Both the position numbers and the translations under genes were made by a program. From positions 5,394,001-5,458,000 of the forward strand of contig NW_027488370.1 of assembly GCF_051014445.1 (NCBI RefSeq): DNA of 64,000 bases, written 5' to 3'. The DNA comes from Colletes latitarsis (lineage: Eukaryota; Arthropoda; Insecta; Hymenoptera; Colletidae). The notes below the pieces were generated by a model. It did no database searches, was not told where the DNA came from, and saw nothing but the letters and a program-made list of their open reading frames with translations. The stretch's first letter is position 1; each line of letters opens with the position of its first letter. This document shows positions 1 through 12,790 of the stretch, piece after piece.

Positions 1-949
1 TCATACTTTCGCATATTTCTCATACTTCATGGCTAGATCCTGGGCTGTTTCTGCATTGTATCACGTAGTAATGTGGTAACACGCTGAAACAGTCAATTAA
101 ACCTGGTTTCGACCAATATTTTAGAGGATAACGCAAGTTAGGTCTGGGATAGGTCTAGGATTTGCCCTCATCAGGCTCTTACTATCGCATATTTCTCATA
201 CTTCATGGCTAGATCCTGGGCTATTTCTGGATTGGATCACGTAGTAAAGTGGTACCACACTGAAACATTCAATGAAACCTGGTCTGGATAAATATTTTAG
301 AGGATAACGCATCTTAGGTCTGGGTTAGGTCTAAGATTTGCCCTCATCAGGCTCACAGTTTCGCGTTTTTCACATACTTGTTGAACAGATCCTGGGTTTT
401 TTCTGGTTTGGACACGTAGTAATGTGGTACCACACTAAAACAGTCAATTAAACCTGGATTCGATCAATATTTTAGAGGATAACGCAAGCTAGGTCTGGGA
501 TAGGTCTGGGATTAGCCCTCACCAGACTCATACTTTCGCACACTTTACATACTCGTTGACAAGATCCTGGGTTTTTATCTGGTTTTGATCACGTAGTAAT
601 GTGGTTCCACACTGAAACAGTCGATTAAACCTGGTTTCGATTAATATTTTAGAGGATAACGCAAGTTAAGTCTGGGATTGGTCTGGGATTTGACCTCATC
701 AGACTCATACTTTCGCAACTTCACATACTCGTTGTACAGATCCTGGGTTATTTTCTGGTTTGGATCACATAGTAATGTGGTACCACTCTGAAACATTCAA
801 TTAAACCTGGTTTCGATCAATATTTTAGAGGATAACGCAAGTTAGGTCTGGGATAGGTCTGGGATTTGCCCTCATCAGGCTCATACTTTCGCGTTTTTCA
901 CATACTAGTTGAACAGATCCTGGTTTTTTTCTGGTTTGGATCCCGTAGT

Positions 950-965
950 AGTGTGGTACCACACT
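950..965. other. 16-bp perfect palindrome (representative)
   Basis: The sequence AGTGTGGTACCACACT equals its own reverse complement. In this monomer variant (GTAGTAGTGTGG) the dyad reaches 16 bp; in the common variant (GTAATGTGGTACCACACTG) the perfect core is TGTGGTACCACA, 12 bp. The same dyad occupies the same place in most monomers. It contains a KpnI site (GGTACC). It may act as a protein-binding dyad or form a small cruciform, which is inference. Confidence 0.9.
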
Positions 966-3065
966 GAAACAGTCCATTAAACCTGGTTTCGCTGAATATT
1001 TTAGAGGATAACGCATGTTGGGTCTAGGTCAGGCCTGGTTTTTTCACTCATCAGACTCATACTTTCGCATTCTTCACATACTTGTTGAACGGATCCTGGG
1101 TTTTTTCTGGTTTGTGTCACGTAGTAATGTGGGACCACACTGAAACAGTCAATTAAACCTGGTTTCGACCAATATTTTAGAGAATAATTCATGTTAGGTC
1201 TAGGTTAGGTCTGGGATTTGCTCTCATCAGGCTCATTCTTTCGCATATTTCTCATACTTGATGGCGAGATGCTGGGCTTTTTCTAGATTGCATCACGTAG
1301 TAATGAAGTACAACACTGAAACAGTCAATTAAACCTGGCTTCCATCAATATTTTAGAGGACAACGCAAGGTAGGTCTGGGATAGGTCTGGGATTTGCCCT
1401 CATCAGGCTCATACTTTCGCATATTTCTCATACTTCAGGGCTAGACCCTGGGCTATTTCTGGATTGGATCACGTAGTAAAGTGGTACCACACTGAAACAT
1501 TCAATTAAACCTGGTCTTGATAAATATTTTAGAGGATAACGCATGTTAGGTCTGGGTTAGGTCTAGGATTTGCCCTCATCAGGCTCATACTTTCGCATAT
1601 TTCTCATACTTCAGGGCTAGATCCTGGGCTATTTCTGGATTGGATCACGTAGTAAAGTGGTACCACACTGAAACATTCAATGAAACCTGGTCTGGATAAA
1701 TATTTTAGAGCACAACGCATCTTAGGTCTGGGATAGGTCTAAGATTTGCCCTCATCAGGCTCACAGTTTCGGGTTTTTCACATACTTGTTGAACAGATCC
1801 TGGGTTTTTTCTGGTTTGGATCACGAAGTAGTGTGGTACCACACTGAAACCGTCCATTAAACCTGGTTTCGCTCAATATTTTAGAGGATAACACATGTTA
1901 GGTCTAGGTTAGGTCTGGGATTTGCTCTCATCAGGCTCATCCTCTCGCATATGTCTCATACTTGATGGCTAGATCCTGGGCTTTTTCTGGATTGCGTCAC
2001 GTAGTAACGTAGTACCACACTGAAACAGTCAATGAAACCTGGTTTCCATCAATATTTTAGAGGACAACGCAAGTTCGGTCTAGGTAAGGCCTGAGATTTT
2101 CACTGATCAGACTCATACATTCGCATTCTTCACATACTTGTTGAACGGATCCTGGGTCCTTTCTGGTTTGGATCACGTAGTAATGTGGTACCGCACTGAA
2201 ACATTCAACTAACCTGGTCTTGATAAATATTTTAGAGGATAACGCATGTTAGGTCTGGGTTACGTCTAGGATTTGCCCTCATCAGGCTCATATTTTCGCA
2301 TATTTCTCATACTTCATGGCTAGATCCTGGGCTATTTCTGGATTGGATCACGTAGTAAAGTGGTACCACACTGAAACATTCAATGAAACCTGGTCTGGAT
2401 AAATATTTTAGAAGATAACGCATCTTAGGTCTGGGTTAGGTCTAAGATTTGCCCTCATCAGGCTCACAGTTTCGCGTTTTTCACATACTTGTTGAACAGA
2501 TCCTGGGTTTTTTCTGGTTTGGATCACGAAGTAGTGTGGTACCACACTGAAACAGTCCATTAAACCTGGTTTCGCTGAATATTTTAGAGGATAACGCATG
2601 TTGGGTCTAGGTCAGGCCTGGTTTTTTCACTCATCAGACTCATACTTTCGCATTCCTCACATACTTGTTGAACGGATCCTGGGTTTTTTCTGGTTTGGAT
2701 CACGTAGTAATGTGGGACCACACTGAAACAATCAATTAAACCTGGTCTTGATAAATATTTTAGAGGATAACGCATGTTGGGTTGGGGGTAGGTCTAGGAT
2801 TTGCCCTGGTCAGGCTCATACTTTCGCATATTTCTCATACTTCATGGCTAGATCCTGGGCTATTTCTGGATTGGATCACGTAGTAATGTGGTACCACACT
2901 GAAACAATCAATTAAACCTGGTCTTGATAAATATTTTAGAGGATAACGCATGTTAGGTCTGGGATAGGTCTGGGATTTGCCCTCATCAGACTCATACTTT
3001 CGCATATTTCTTATACTTCATGGCTAGATCCTGGGCTATTTCTGGATTGGATCACGTAGTAATGT

Positions 3066-3100
3066 GGTACCAATATTTTAGAGGATTCGATCAATATTTT
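3066..3100. repeat. Short monomer with 13-bp net deletion, marker of domain 1
   Basis: After GGTACC (3066-3071) the usual ACACTGAAAC...GATC segment is missing and AATATTTTAGAGGA follows directly, then TTCGATC and a second AATATTTTAGAGG. The result is a 14-bp word repeated 21 bp apart and a monomer 13 bp shorter than normal. The same structure is present at 6574-6610 in copy 2. It looks like a replication-slippage or end-joining scar that was then amplified with the HOR. Confidence 0.85.
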
Positions 3101-3330
3101 AGAGGATAACGCAAGTTAGGTCTGGGATAGGTCTGGGATTTGCCCTCATCAGGCTCATACTTTCACGTTTTTCACATACTTGTTGAACAGATCCTGGGTT
3201 TGTTCTGGTTTGGATCACGTAGTTGTGTGGTACCACACAGAAACAGTCCATTAAACCTGGTTGCGATCAATATTTTAGAGGATAACGCATGTTAGGTCTG
3301 GGTTACGTCTAGGATTTGCCCTCATCAGGC

Positions 3331-6300
3331 TCATACTTTCGCATATTTCTCATACTTCATGGCTAGATCCTGGGCTGTTTCTGCATTGTATCACGTAGTA
3401 GTGAGGTAACACGCTGAAACAGTCAATTAAACCTGGTTTCGACCAATATTTTAGAGGATAACGCAAGTAAGGTCTGGGATAGGTCAAAGTTTTGCCCTCA
3501 TCAGGCTCACAGTTTCGCGTTTTTCACATACTTGTTGAACAGATCCTGGGTTTTTTCTGGTTTGGATCACGTAGTAATGTGGTACCACACTAAAACAGTC
3601 AATTAAACCTGGTTTCGATCAATATTTTGGAGGATAACGCAAGCTAGGTCTGGGATAGGTCTGGGATTAGCCCTCATCAGACTCATACTTTCGCACACTT
3701 CACATACTCGTTGACAAGATCCCGGGTTTTTATCTGGTTTTGATCACGTAGTAATGTGGTTCCACACTGAAACAGTCGATTAAACCTGGTTTCGATTAAT
3801 ATTTTAGAGGATAACGCAAGTTAAGTCTGGGATTGGTCTGGGATTTGACCTCATCAGACTCATACTTTCGCACACTTTACATACTCGTTGACAAGATCCT
3901 GGGTTTTTATCTGGTTTTGATCACGTAGTAATGTGGTTCCACACTGAAACAGTCGATTAAACCTGGTTTCGATTAATATTTTAGAGGATAACGCAAGTTA
4001 AGTCTGGGATTGGTCTGGGATTTGACCTCATCAGACTCATACTTTCGCAACTTCACATACTCGTTGTACAGATCCTGGGTTATTTTCTGGTTTGGATCAC
4101 ATAGTAATGTGGTACCACTCTGAAACATTCAATTAAACCTGGTTTCGATCAATATTTTAGAGGATAACGCAAGTTAGGTCTGGGATAGGTCTGGGATTTG
4201 CCCTCATCAGGCTCATACTTTCGCGTTTTTCACATACTAGTTGAACAGATCCTGGTTTTTTTCTGGTTTGGATCCCGTAGTAGTGTGGTACCACACTGAA
4301 ACAGTCCATTAAACCTGGTTTCGCTGAATATTTTAGAGGATAACGCATGTTGGGTCTAGGTCAGGCCTGGTTTTTTCACTCATCAGACTCATACTTTCGC
4401 ATTCTTCACATACTTGTTGAACGGATCCTGGGTTTTTTCTGGTTTGTGTCACGTAGTAATGTGGGACCACACTGAAACAGTCAATTAAACCTGGTTTCGA
4501 CCAATATTTTAGAGAATAATTCATGTTAGGTCTAGGTTAGGTCTGGGATTTGCTCTCATCAGGCTCATTCTTTCGCATATTTCTCATACTTGATGGCGAG
4601 ATGCTGGGCTTTTTCTGGATTGCATCACGTAGTAATGAAGTACAACACTGAAACAGTCAATTAAACCTGGCTTCCATCAATATTTTAGAGGACAACGCAA
4701 GGTAGGTCTGGGATAGGTCTGGGATTTGCCCTCATCAGGCTCATACTTTCGCATATTTCTCATACTTCAGGGCTAGACCCTGGGCTATTTCTGGATTGGA
4801 TCACGTAGTAAAGTGGTACCACACTGAAACATTCAATTAAACCTGGTCTTGATAAATATTTTAGAGGATAACGCATGTTAGGTCTGGGTTAGGTCTAGGA
4901 TTTGCCCTCATCAGGCTCATACTTTCGCATATTTCTCATACTTCAGGGCTAGATCCTGGGCTATTTCTGGATTGGATCACGTAGTAAAGTGGTACCACAC
5001 TGAAACATTCAATGAAACCTGGTCTGGATAAATATTTTAGAGCACAACGCATCTTAGGTCTGGGATAGGTCTAAGATTTGCCCTCATCAGGCTCACAGTT
5101 TCGGGTTTTTCACATACTTGTTGAACAGATCCTGGGTTTTTTCTGGTTTGGATCACGAAGTAGTGTGGTACCACACTGAAACCGTCCATTAAACCTGGTT
5201 TCGCTCAATATTTTAGAGGATAACACATGTTAGGTCTAGGTTAGGTCTGGGATTTGCTCTCATCAGGCTCGTACTTTCGCATATTTCTCATACTTGATGG
5301 GCAGACTCTGGGCTTTTTGTGGATTGGATCACGTAGTAATGCAGTAGCACACTGAAACAGTCAATTAAACCTGGCTTCCATCAATATTTTAGAGGACAAC
5401 GCAAGGTAGGTCTGGGATAGGTCTGGGATTTGCCCTCATCAGGCTCATCCTCTCGCATATGTCTCATACTTGATGGCTAGATCCTGGGCTTTTTCTGGAT
5501 TGCGTCACGTAGTAACGTAGTACCACACTGAAACAGTCAATGAAACCTGGTTTCCATCAATATTTTAGAGGACAACGCAAGTTCGGTCTAGGTAAGGCCT
5601 GAGATTTTCACTGATCAGACTCATACATTCGCATTCTTCACATACTTGTTGAACGGATCCTGGGTCCTTTCTGGTTTGGATCACGTAGTAATGTGGTACC
5701 GCACTGAAACATTCAACTAACCTGGTCTTGATAAATATTTTAGAGGATAACGCATGTTAGGTCTGGGTTACGTCTAGGATTTGCCCTCATCAGGCTCATA
5801 TTTTCGCATATTTCTCATACTTCATGGCTAGATCCTGAGCTATTTCTGGATTGGATCACGTAGTAAAGTGGTACCACACTGAAACATTCAATGAAACCTG
5901 GTCTGGATAAATATTTTAGAAGATAACGCATCTTAGGTCTGGGTTAGGTCTAAGATTTGCCCTCATCAGGCTCACAGTTTCGCGTTTTTCACATACTTGT
6001 TGAACAGATCCTGGGTTTTTTCTGGTTTGGATCACGAAGTAGTGTGGTACCACACTGAAACAGTCCATTAAACCTGGTTTCGCTGAATATTTTAGAGGAT
6101 AACGCATGTTGGGTCTAGGTCAGGCCTGGTTTTTTCACTCATCAGACTCATACTTTCGCATTCCTCACATACTTGTTGAACGGATCCTGGGTTTTTTCTG
6201 GTTTGGATCACGTAGTAATGTGGGACAACACTGAAACAATCAATTAAACCTGGTCTTGATAAATATTTTAGAGGATAACGCATGTTGGGTTGGGGGCAGG

Positions 6301-6838
6301 TCTAGGATTTGCCCTGGTCAGGCTCATACTTTCGCATATTTCTCATACTTCATGGCTAGATCCTGGGCTATTTCTGGATTGGATCACGTAGTAATGTGGT
6401 ACCACACTGAAACAATCAATTAAACCTGGTCTTGATAAATATTTTAGAGGATAACGCATGTTAGGTCTGGGATAGGTCTGGGATTTGCCCTCATCAGACT
6501 CATACTTTCGCATATTTCTTATACTTCATGGCTAGATCCTGGGCTATTTCTGGATTGGATCACGTAGTAATGTGGTACCAATATTTTAGAGGATTCGATC
6601 AATATTTTAGAGGATAACGCAAGTTAGGTCTGGGATAGGTCTGGGATTTGCCCTCATCAGACTCATACTTTCACGTTTTTCACATACTTGTTGAACAGAT
6701 CCTGGGTTTGTTCTGGTTTGGATCACGTAGTTGTGTGGTACCACACAGAAACAGTCCATTAAACCTGGTTGCGATCAATATTTTAGAGGATAACGCATGT
6801 TAGGTCTGGGTTACGTCTAGGATTTGCCCTCATCAGGC
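3331..6838. repeat. HOR domain 1, copy 2 (20 monomers)
   Basis: This copy matches copy 1 at offsets of 3330-3332 bp in its first half and 3508 bp in its second half, and copy 3 at 3508 bp. Three whole-monomer changes explain the shift. The monomer at 181-355 of copy 1 is missing. The monomer with CGTTGACAAGATCC is doubled (near 3690 and 3868). A monomer with GATGGGCAGACTCTGGGC is inserted near 5268-5443. The remaining sequence is nearly identical to copy 1, including the short monomer, here at 6574-6610. Confidence 0.85.
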
Positions 6839-7895
6839 TCATACTTTCGCATATTTCTCATACTTCATGGCTAGATCTTGGGCTGTTTCTGCATTGTATC
6901 ACGTAGTAGTGAGGTAACACGCTGAAACAGTCAATTAAACCTGGTTTCGACCAATATTTTAGAGGATAACGCAAGTAAGGTCTGGGATAGGTCAAAGATT
7001 TGCCCTCATCAGGCTCACAGTTTCGCGTTTTTCACATACTTGTTGAACAGATCCTGGGTTTTTTCTGGTTTGGATCACGTAGTAATGTGGTACCACACTA
7101 AAACAGTCAATTAAACCTGGTTTCGATCAATATTTTGGAGGATAACGCAAGCTAGGTCTGGGATAGGTCTGGGATTGGCCCTCATCAGACTCATACTTTC
7201 GCACACTTCACATACTCGTTGACAAGATCCCGGGTTTTTATCTGGTTTTGATCACGTAGTAATGTGGTTCCACACTGAAACAGTCGATTAAACCTGGTTT
7301 CGATTAATATTTTAGAGGATAACGCAAGTTAAGTCTGGGATTGGTCTGGGATTTGACCTCATCAGACTCATACTTTCGCACACTTCACATACTCGTTGTA
7401 CAGATCTTGGGTTATTTTCTGGTTTGGATCACATAGTAATGTGGTACCACACTGAAACATTCAATTAAACCTGGTTTCGATCAATATTTTAGAGGATAAC
7501 GCAAGTTAGGTCTGGGATAGGTCTGGGATTTGCCCTCATCAGGCTCATACTTTCGCGTTTCTCACATACTAGTTGAACAGATCCTGGTTTTTTTCTGGTT
7601 TGGATCCCGTAGTAGTGTGGTACCACACTGAAACAGTCCATTAAACCTGGTTTCGCTCAATATTTTAGAGGATAACGCATGTTGGGTCTAGGTCAGGCCT
7701 GGTTTTTTCACTCATCAGACTCATACTTTCGCATTCTTCACATACTTGTTGAACGGATCCTGGGTTTTTTCTGGATTGGGTCACGCAGTAATGTGGGACC
7801 ACACTGAAGCAGTCAATTAAACCTGGTTTCGACCATTATTTTAGAGAATAATTCATGTTAGGTCTAGGTTAGGTCTGGGATTTGCTCTCATCAGG
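6839..7895. repeat. HOR domain 1, copy 3 (partial, about 6 monomers)
   Basis: The unit start with GGGCTGTTTCTGCATTGTA is repeated here at 3508 bp from copy 2. The order of variants follows copy 1 (a single GTTGACAAG monomer, then GTTGTACAG, then the ACTAGTTGAACAG monomer). Similarity to domain 1 is lost near 7895, where copy 1 has an ATTCTTTCGCATATTTC monomer and this copy switches to ACTTTCGCACACTTTACAT. Its last monomers also belong to the 1586-bp periodicity of the next domain, so the two HOR types grade into one another. Confidence 0.8.
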
Positions 7896-9438
7896 CTCAT
7901 ACTTTCGCACACTTTACATACTTGTTGAACGGATCCTGGGTTTCTTCTGGTTTGAATCACGTAGTAGTGTGGTACCACACTGAAACAGTCCATTAAACCT
8001 GGTCTTGATAAATATTTTAGAGGATAACGCATGTTAGGTCTGGGATAGGTCTGGGATTTGCCCTCATCAGACTCATACTTTCGCACACTTCACATACTTG
8101 TTGAACTGATCCTGGGTTTTTTCTGGTTTGGATCACGTAGTAATGTGGTTCCACACTGAAACAGTCAATTAAACCTGGTTTCGACCAATATTTTAGAGAA
8201 TAATTCATGTTAGGTCTAGGTTAGGTCTGGGATTTGCTCTCATCAGGCTCATTCTTTCGCATATTTCTCATACTTGATGGCTAGGTCCTGGGCTTTTTCT
8301 GGATTGCATCACGTAGTAATGAAGTACAACACTGAAACAGTCAATTAAACCTGGTTTCCATCAATATTTTAGAGGACAACGCAAGTTAGGTCTGGGATAG
8401 GTCTGGGATTTGCCCACATCAGGCTCATAATGTCGCGTTTTTCACATACTTGTTCAACAGATCCTGGGTTTTTTCTGGTTTGGATCCCGTAGTAGTGTGG
8501 TACCACACTGAAACAGTCCATTAAACCTGGTTTCGCTCAATATTTTAGAGGATAACGCATGCTAGGTCTAGGTCAGGCCTGGTTTTTTCACTCATCAGAC
8601 TCATACTTTCGCATTCTTCACATACTTGTTGAACGGATCCTGGGTTTTTTCTGGTTTGGATCACGTAGTTGTGTGGGTCCACACTGAAACAATCAATTAA
8701 ACCTGGTCTTGATAAATATTTTAGAGGATAACGCATGTTAGGTCTGGGATAGGTCTGGGATTTGCCCTCATCAGACTCATACTTTCGCACACTTCACATA
8801 CTCGTTGAACAGATCCTGTGTTATTTTCTGGTTTTGATCACGTAGTAATGTGGTTCCACACTGAAACAGTCGATTAAACCTGGTTTCGATTAATATTTTA
8901 GAGGATAACGCAAGTTAAGTCTGGGATTGGTCTGGGATTTGACCTCATCAGACTAATACTTTCGCACACTTCACATACTCGTTGTACAGATCCTGGGTTA
9001 TTTTCTGGTTTGGATCACATAGTAATGTGGTACCACACTGAAACGTTCAATTAAACCTGGTTTCGATCAATATTTTAGAGGATAACGCAAGTTAGGTCTG
9101 GGATAGGTCTGGGATTTGCCCTCATCAGGCTCATACTTTCGCGTTTTTCACATACTAGTTGAACAGATCCTGGTTTTTTTCTGGTTTGGATCCCGTAGTA
9201 GTGTGGTACCACACTGAAACAGTCCATTAAACCTGGTTTCGCTCAATATTTTAGAGGATAACGCATGTTGGGTCTAGGTCAGGCCTGGTTTTTTCACTCA
9301 TCAGACTCATACTTTCGCATTCTTCACATACTTGTTGAACGGATCCTGGGTTTTTTCTGGATTGGGTCACGTAGTAATGTGGGACCACACTGAAACAGTC
9401 AATTAAACCTGGTTTCGACCAATATTTTACAGAATAAT
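7853..9438. repeat. HOR domain 2, copy 1 (9 monomers, 1586 bp)
   Basis: A 9-monomer block whose start (after TTCATGTTAGGTCTAGG) recurs at 9439 and again at 11730. The 1586-bp step equals nine monomers. Its last three to four monomers (about 8790-9438) are themselves copies of 7205-7852 at the same 1586-bp step, showing that the unit arose in place by unequal exchange from the end of domain 1. Confidence 0.85.
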
Positions 9439-11729
9439 TCATGTTAGGTCTAGGTTAGGTCTGGGATTTGCTCTCATCAGGCTCATACTTTCGCACACTT
9501 TACATACTTGTTGAACGGATCCTGGGTTTCTTCTGGTTTGAATCACGTAGTAGTGTGGTACCACACTGAAACAGTCCATTAAACCTGGTCTTGATAAATA
9601 TTTTAGAGGATAACGCATGTTAGGTCTGGGATAGGTCTGGGATTTGCCCTCATCAGACTCATACTTTCGCACACTTCACATAATTGTTGAACTGATCCTG
9701 GGTTTTTTCTGGTTTGGATCACGTAGTAATGTGGTTCCACACTGAAACAGTCAATTAAACCTGGTTTCGACCAATATTTTAGAGAATAATTCATGTTAGG
9801 TCTAGGTTAGGTCTGGGATTTGCTCTGATCAGGCTCATTCTTTCGCATATTTCTCATACTTGATGGCTAGATCCTGGGCTTTTTCTGGATTGCATCACGT
9901 AGTAATGAAGTACAACACTGAAACAGTCAATTAAACCTGGTTTCCATCAATATTTTAGAGGACAACGCAAGTTAGGTCTGGGATAGGTCTGGGATTTGCC
10001 CACATCAGGCTCATAATGTCGCGTTTTTCACATACTTGTTCAACAGATCCTGGGTTTTTTCTGGTTTGGATCCCGTAGTAGTGTGGTACCACACTGAAAC
10101 AGTCCATTAAACCTGGTTTCGCTCAATATTTTAGAGGATAACGCATGTTAGGTCTAGGTCAGGCCTGGTTTTTTCACTCATCAGACTCATACTTTCGCAT
10201 TCTTCACATACTTGCTGAACGGATCCTGGGTTTTTTCTTGTTTGGATCACGTAGTTGTGTGGGTCCACACTGAAACAATCAATTAAACCTGGTCTTGATA
10301 AATATTTTAGAGGATAACGCATGTTAGGTCTGGGATAGGTCTGGGATTTGCCCTCATCAGACTCATACTTTCGCACACTTCACATACTCGTTGAACAGAT
10401 CCTGGGTTATTTTCTGGTTTGGATCACATAGTAATGTGGTACCACACTGAAACAGTCGATTAAACCAGGTTTCGATCAATATTTTTGAGGATAACGCATG
10501 TTAGGTCTAGGTTAGGTCTGGGATTTGCTCTCATCAGGCTCATTCTTTCGCATATTTCTCATACTTGATGGCTAGGTCCTGGGCTTTTTCTGGATTGCAT
10601 CACGTAGTAATGAAGTACAACACTGAAACAGTCAATTAAACCTGGTTTCCATCAATATTTTAGAGGACAACGCAAGTTAGGTCTGGGATAGGTCTGGGAT
10701 TTGCCCACATCAGGCTCATAATGTCGCGTTTTTCACATACTTGTTCAACAGATCCTGGGTTTTTTCTGGTTTGGATCCCGTAGTAGTGTGGTACCACACT
10801 GAAACAGTCCATTAAACCTGGTTTCGCTCAATATTTTAGAGGATAACGCATGCTAGGTCTAGGTCAGGCCTGGTTTTTTCACTCATCAGACTCATACTTT
10901 CGCATTCTTCACATACTTGTTGAACGGATCCTGGGTTTTTTCTGGTTTGGATCACGTAGTTGTGTGGGTCCACACTGAAACAATCAATTAAACCTGGTCT
11001 TGATAAATATTTTAGAGGATAACGCATGTTAGGTCTGGGATAGGTCTGGGATTTGCCCTCATCAGACTCATACTTTCGCACACTTCACATACTCGTTGAA
11101 CAGATCCTGTGTTATTTTCTGGTTTTGATCACGTAGTAATGTGGTTCCACACTGAAACAGTCGATTAAACCTGGTTTCGATTAATATTTTAGAGGATAAC
11201 GCAAGTTAAGTCTGGGATTGGTCTGGGATTTGACCTCATCAGACTAATACTTTCGCACACTTCACATACTCGTTGTACAGATCCTGGGTTATTTTCTGGT
11301 TTGGATCACATAGTAATGTGGTACCACACTGAAACGTTCAATTAAACCTGGTTTCGATCAATATTTTAGAGGATAACGCAAGTTAGGTCTGGGATAGGTC
11401 TGGGATTTGCCCTCATCAGGCTCATACTTTCGCGTTTTTCACATACTAGTTGAACAGATCCTGGTTTTTTTCTGGTTTGGATCCCGTAGTAGTGTGGTAC
11501 CACACTGAAACAGTCCATTAAACCTGGTTTCGCTCAATATTTTAGAGGATAACGCATGTTGGGTCTAGGTCAGGCCTGGTTTTTTCACTCATCAGACTCA
11601 TACTTTCGCATTCTTCACATACTTGTTGAACGGATCCTGGGTTTTTTCTGGATTGGGTCACGTAGTAATGTGGGACCACACTGAAACAGTCAATTAAACC
11701 TGGTTTCGACCAATATTTTACAGAATAAT
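9439..11729. repeat. HOR domain 2, copy 2 (13 monomers, 2291 bp)
   Basis: This is the 9-monomer unit enlarged by an internal four-monomer duplication: 10131-10835 and the segment starting at 10836 are 705 bp apart (1586 + 705 = 2291). The two internal copies are separated by a monomer with ATTTTTGAGG that marks the junction near 10490. Small private variants such as CTTGCTGAACGG and TTTTTTCTTGTTTGG near 10210-10245 identify this lineage and recur in copy 3. Confidence 0.87.
10131..11540. repeat. Nested 705-bp tandem duplication (4 + 4 monomers)
   Basis: The block beginning at 10131 is repeated starting at 10836, exactly four monomers later. The copies differ at scattered sites (for example CATGTTAGG versus CATGCTAGG at the start, and CTTGCTGAAC versus CTTGTTGAAC). 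Only the second copy continues into the GATCCTGTGTTATTTTC monomer shared with 8790 onward, so the duplication is an insertion relative to the 9-monomer unit. Confidence 0.8.
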
Positions 11730-12790
11730 TCATGTTAGGTCTAGGTTAGGTCTGGGATTTGCTCTCATCAGGCTCATACTTTCGCACACTTTACATACTT
11801 GTTGAACGGATCCTGGGTTTCTTCTGGTTTGAATCACGTAGTAGTGTGGTACCACACTGAAACAGTCCATTAAACCTGGTCTTGATAAATATTTTAGAGG
11901 ATAACGCATGTTAGGTCTGGGATAGGTCTGGGATTTGCCCTCATCAGACTCATACTTTCGCACACTTCACATAATTGTTGAACTGATCCTGGGTTTTTTC
12001 TGGTTTGGATCACGTAGTAATGTGGTTCCACACTGAAACAGTCAATTAAACCTGGTTTCGACCAATATTTTAGAGAATAATTCATGTTAGGTCTAGGTTA
12101 GGTCTGGGATTTGCTCTGATCAGGCTCATTCTTTCGCATATTTCTCATACTTGATGGCTAGATCCTGGGCTTTTTCTGGATTGCATCACGTAGTAATGAA
12201 GTACAACACTGAAACAGTCAATTAAACCTGGTTTCCATCAATATTTTAGAGGACAACGCAAGTTAGGTCTGGGATAGGTCTGGGATTTGCCCACATCAGG
12301 CTCATAATGTCGCGTTTTTCACATACTTGTTCAACAGATCCTGGGTTTTTTCTGGTTTGGATCCCGTAGTAGTGTGGTACCACACTGAAACAGTCCATTA
12401 AACCTGGTTTCGCTCAATATTTTAGAGGATAACGCATGTTAGGTCTAGGTCAGGCCTGGTTTTTTCACTCATCAGACTCATACTTTCGCATTCTTCACAT
12501 ACTTGCTGAACGGATCCTGGGTTTTTTCTTGTTTGGATCACGTAGTTGTGTGGGTCCACACTGAAACAATCAATTAAACCTGGTCTTGATAAATATTTTA
12601 GAGGATAACGCATGTTAGGTCTGGGATAGGTCTGGGATTTGCCCTCATCAGACTCATACTTTCGCACACTTCACATACTCGTTGAACAGATCCTGGGTTA
12701 TTTTCTGGTTTGGATCACATAGTAATGTGGTACCACACTGAAACAGTCGATTAAACCAGGTTTCGATCAATATTTTTGAGGATAACGCAT
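11730..12790. repeat. HOR domain 2, copy 3 (partial, 6 monomers)
   Basis: It matches 9439-10499 at a constant 2291-bp offset and looked identical at every diagnostic position I compared, including the private words CTTGCTGAACGG, TTTTTTCTTGTTTGG and TTGCTCTGATCAGG. This makes it one of the youngest duplications in the window. Similarity ends near 12790, where the partner continues with TTAGGTCTGGGATTTGCTC and this copy has TTAGGCCTGGGATTTTCAC. Confidence 0.85.

Larger units (their letters stand above)
1..3330. repeat. HOR domain 1, copy 1 (19 monomers)
   Basis: This unit begins with a monomer carrying the rare words GGGCTGTTTCTGCATTGTA and GGTAACACGCTG, and the same start recurs at 3331 and 6839. 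Its 3330 bp are slightly short of 19 x 176 because of a 13-bp-short monomer near 3066-3100 and a 2-bp deletion near 715. Relative to copy 2 it has one extra monomer (about 181-355), and it lacks two monomers that copy 2 gained. The first base of the window falls inside the array, so the true left boundary of the domain is not visible. Confidence 0.85.

Noticed and set aside
950..965. The GTGGTACCAC dyad as a bacterial operator or terminator
   Set aside because: There is no adjacent gene, promoter or U-tract, and the site occurs about once every 176 bp across 64 kb, which fits a satellite and not gene regulation.
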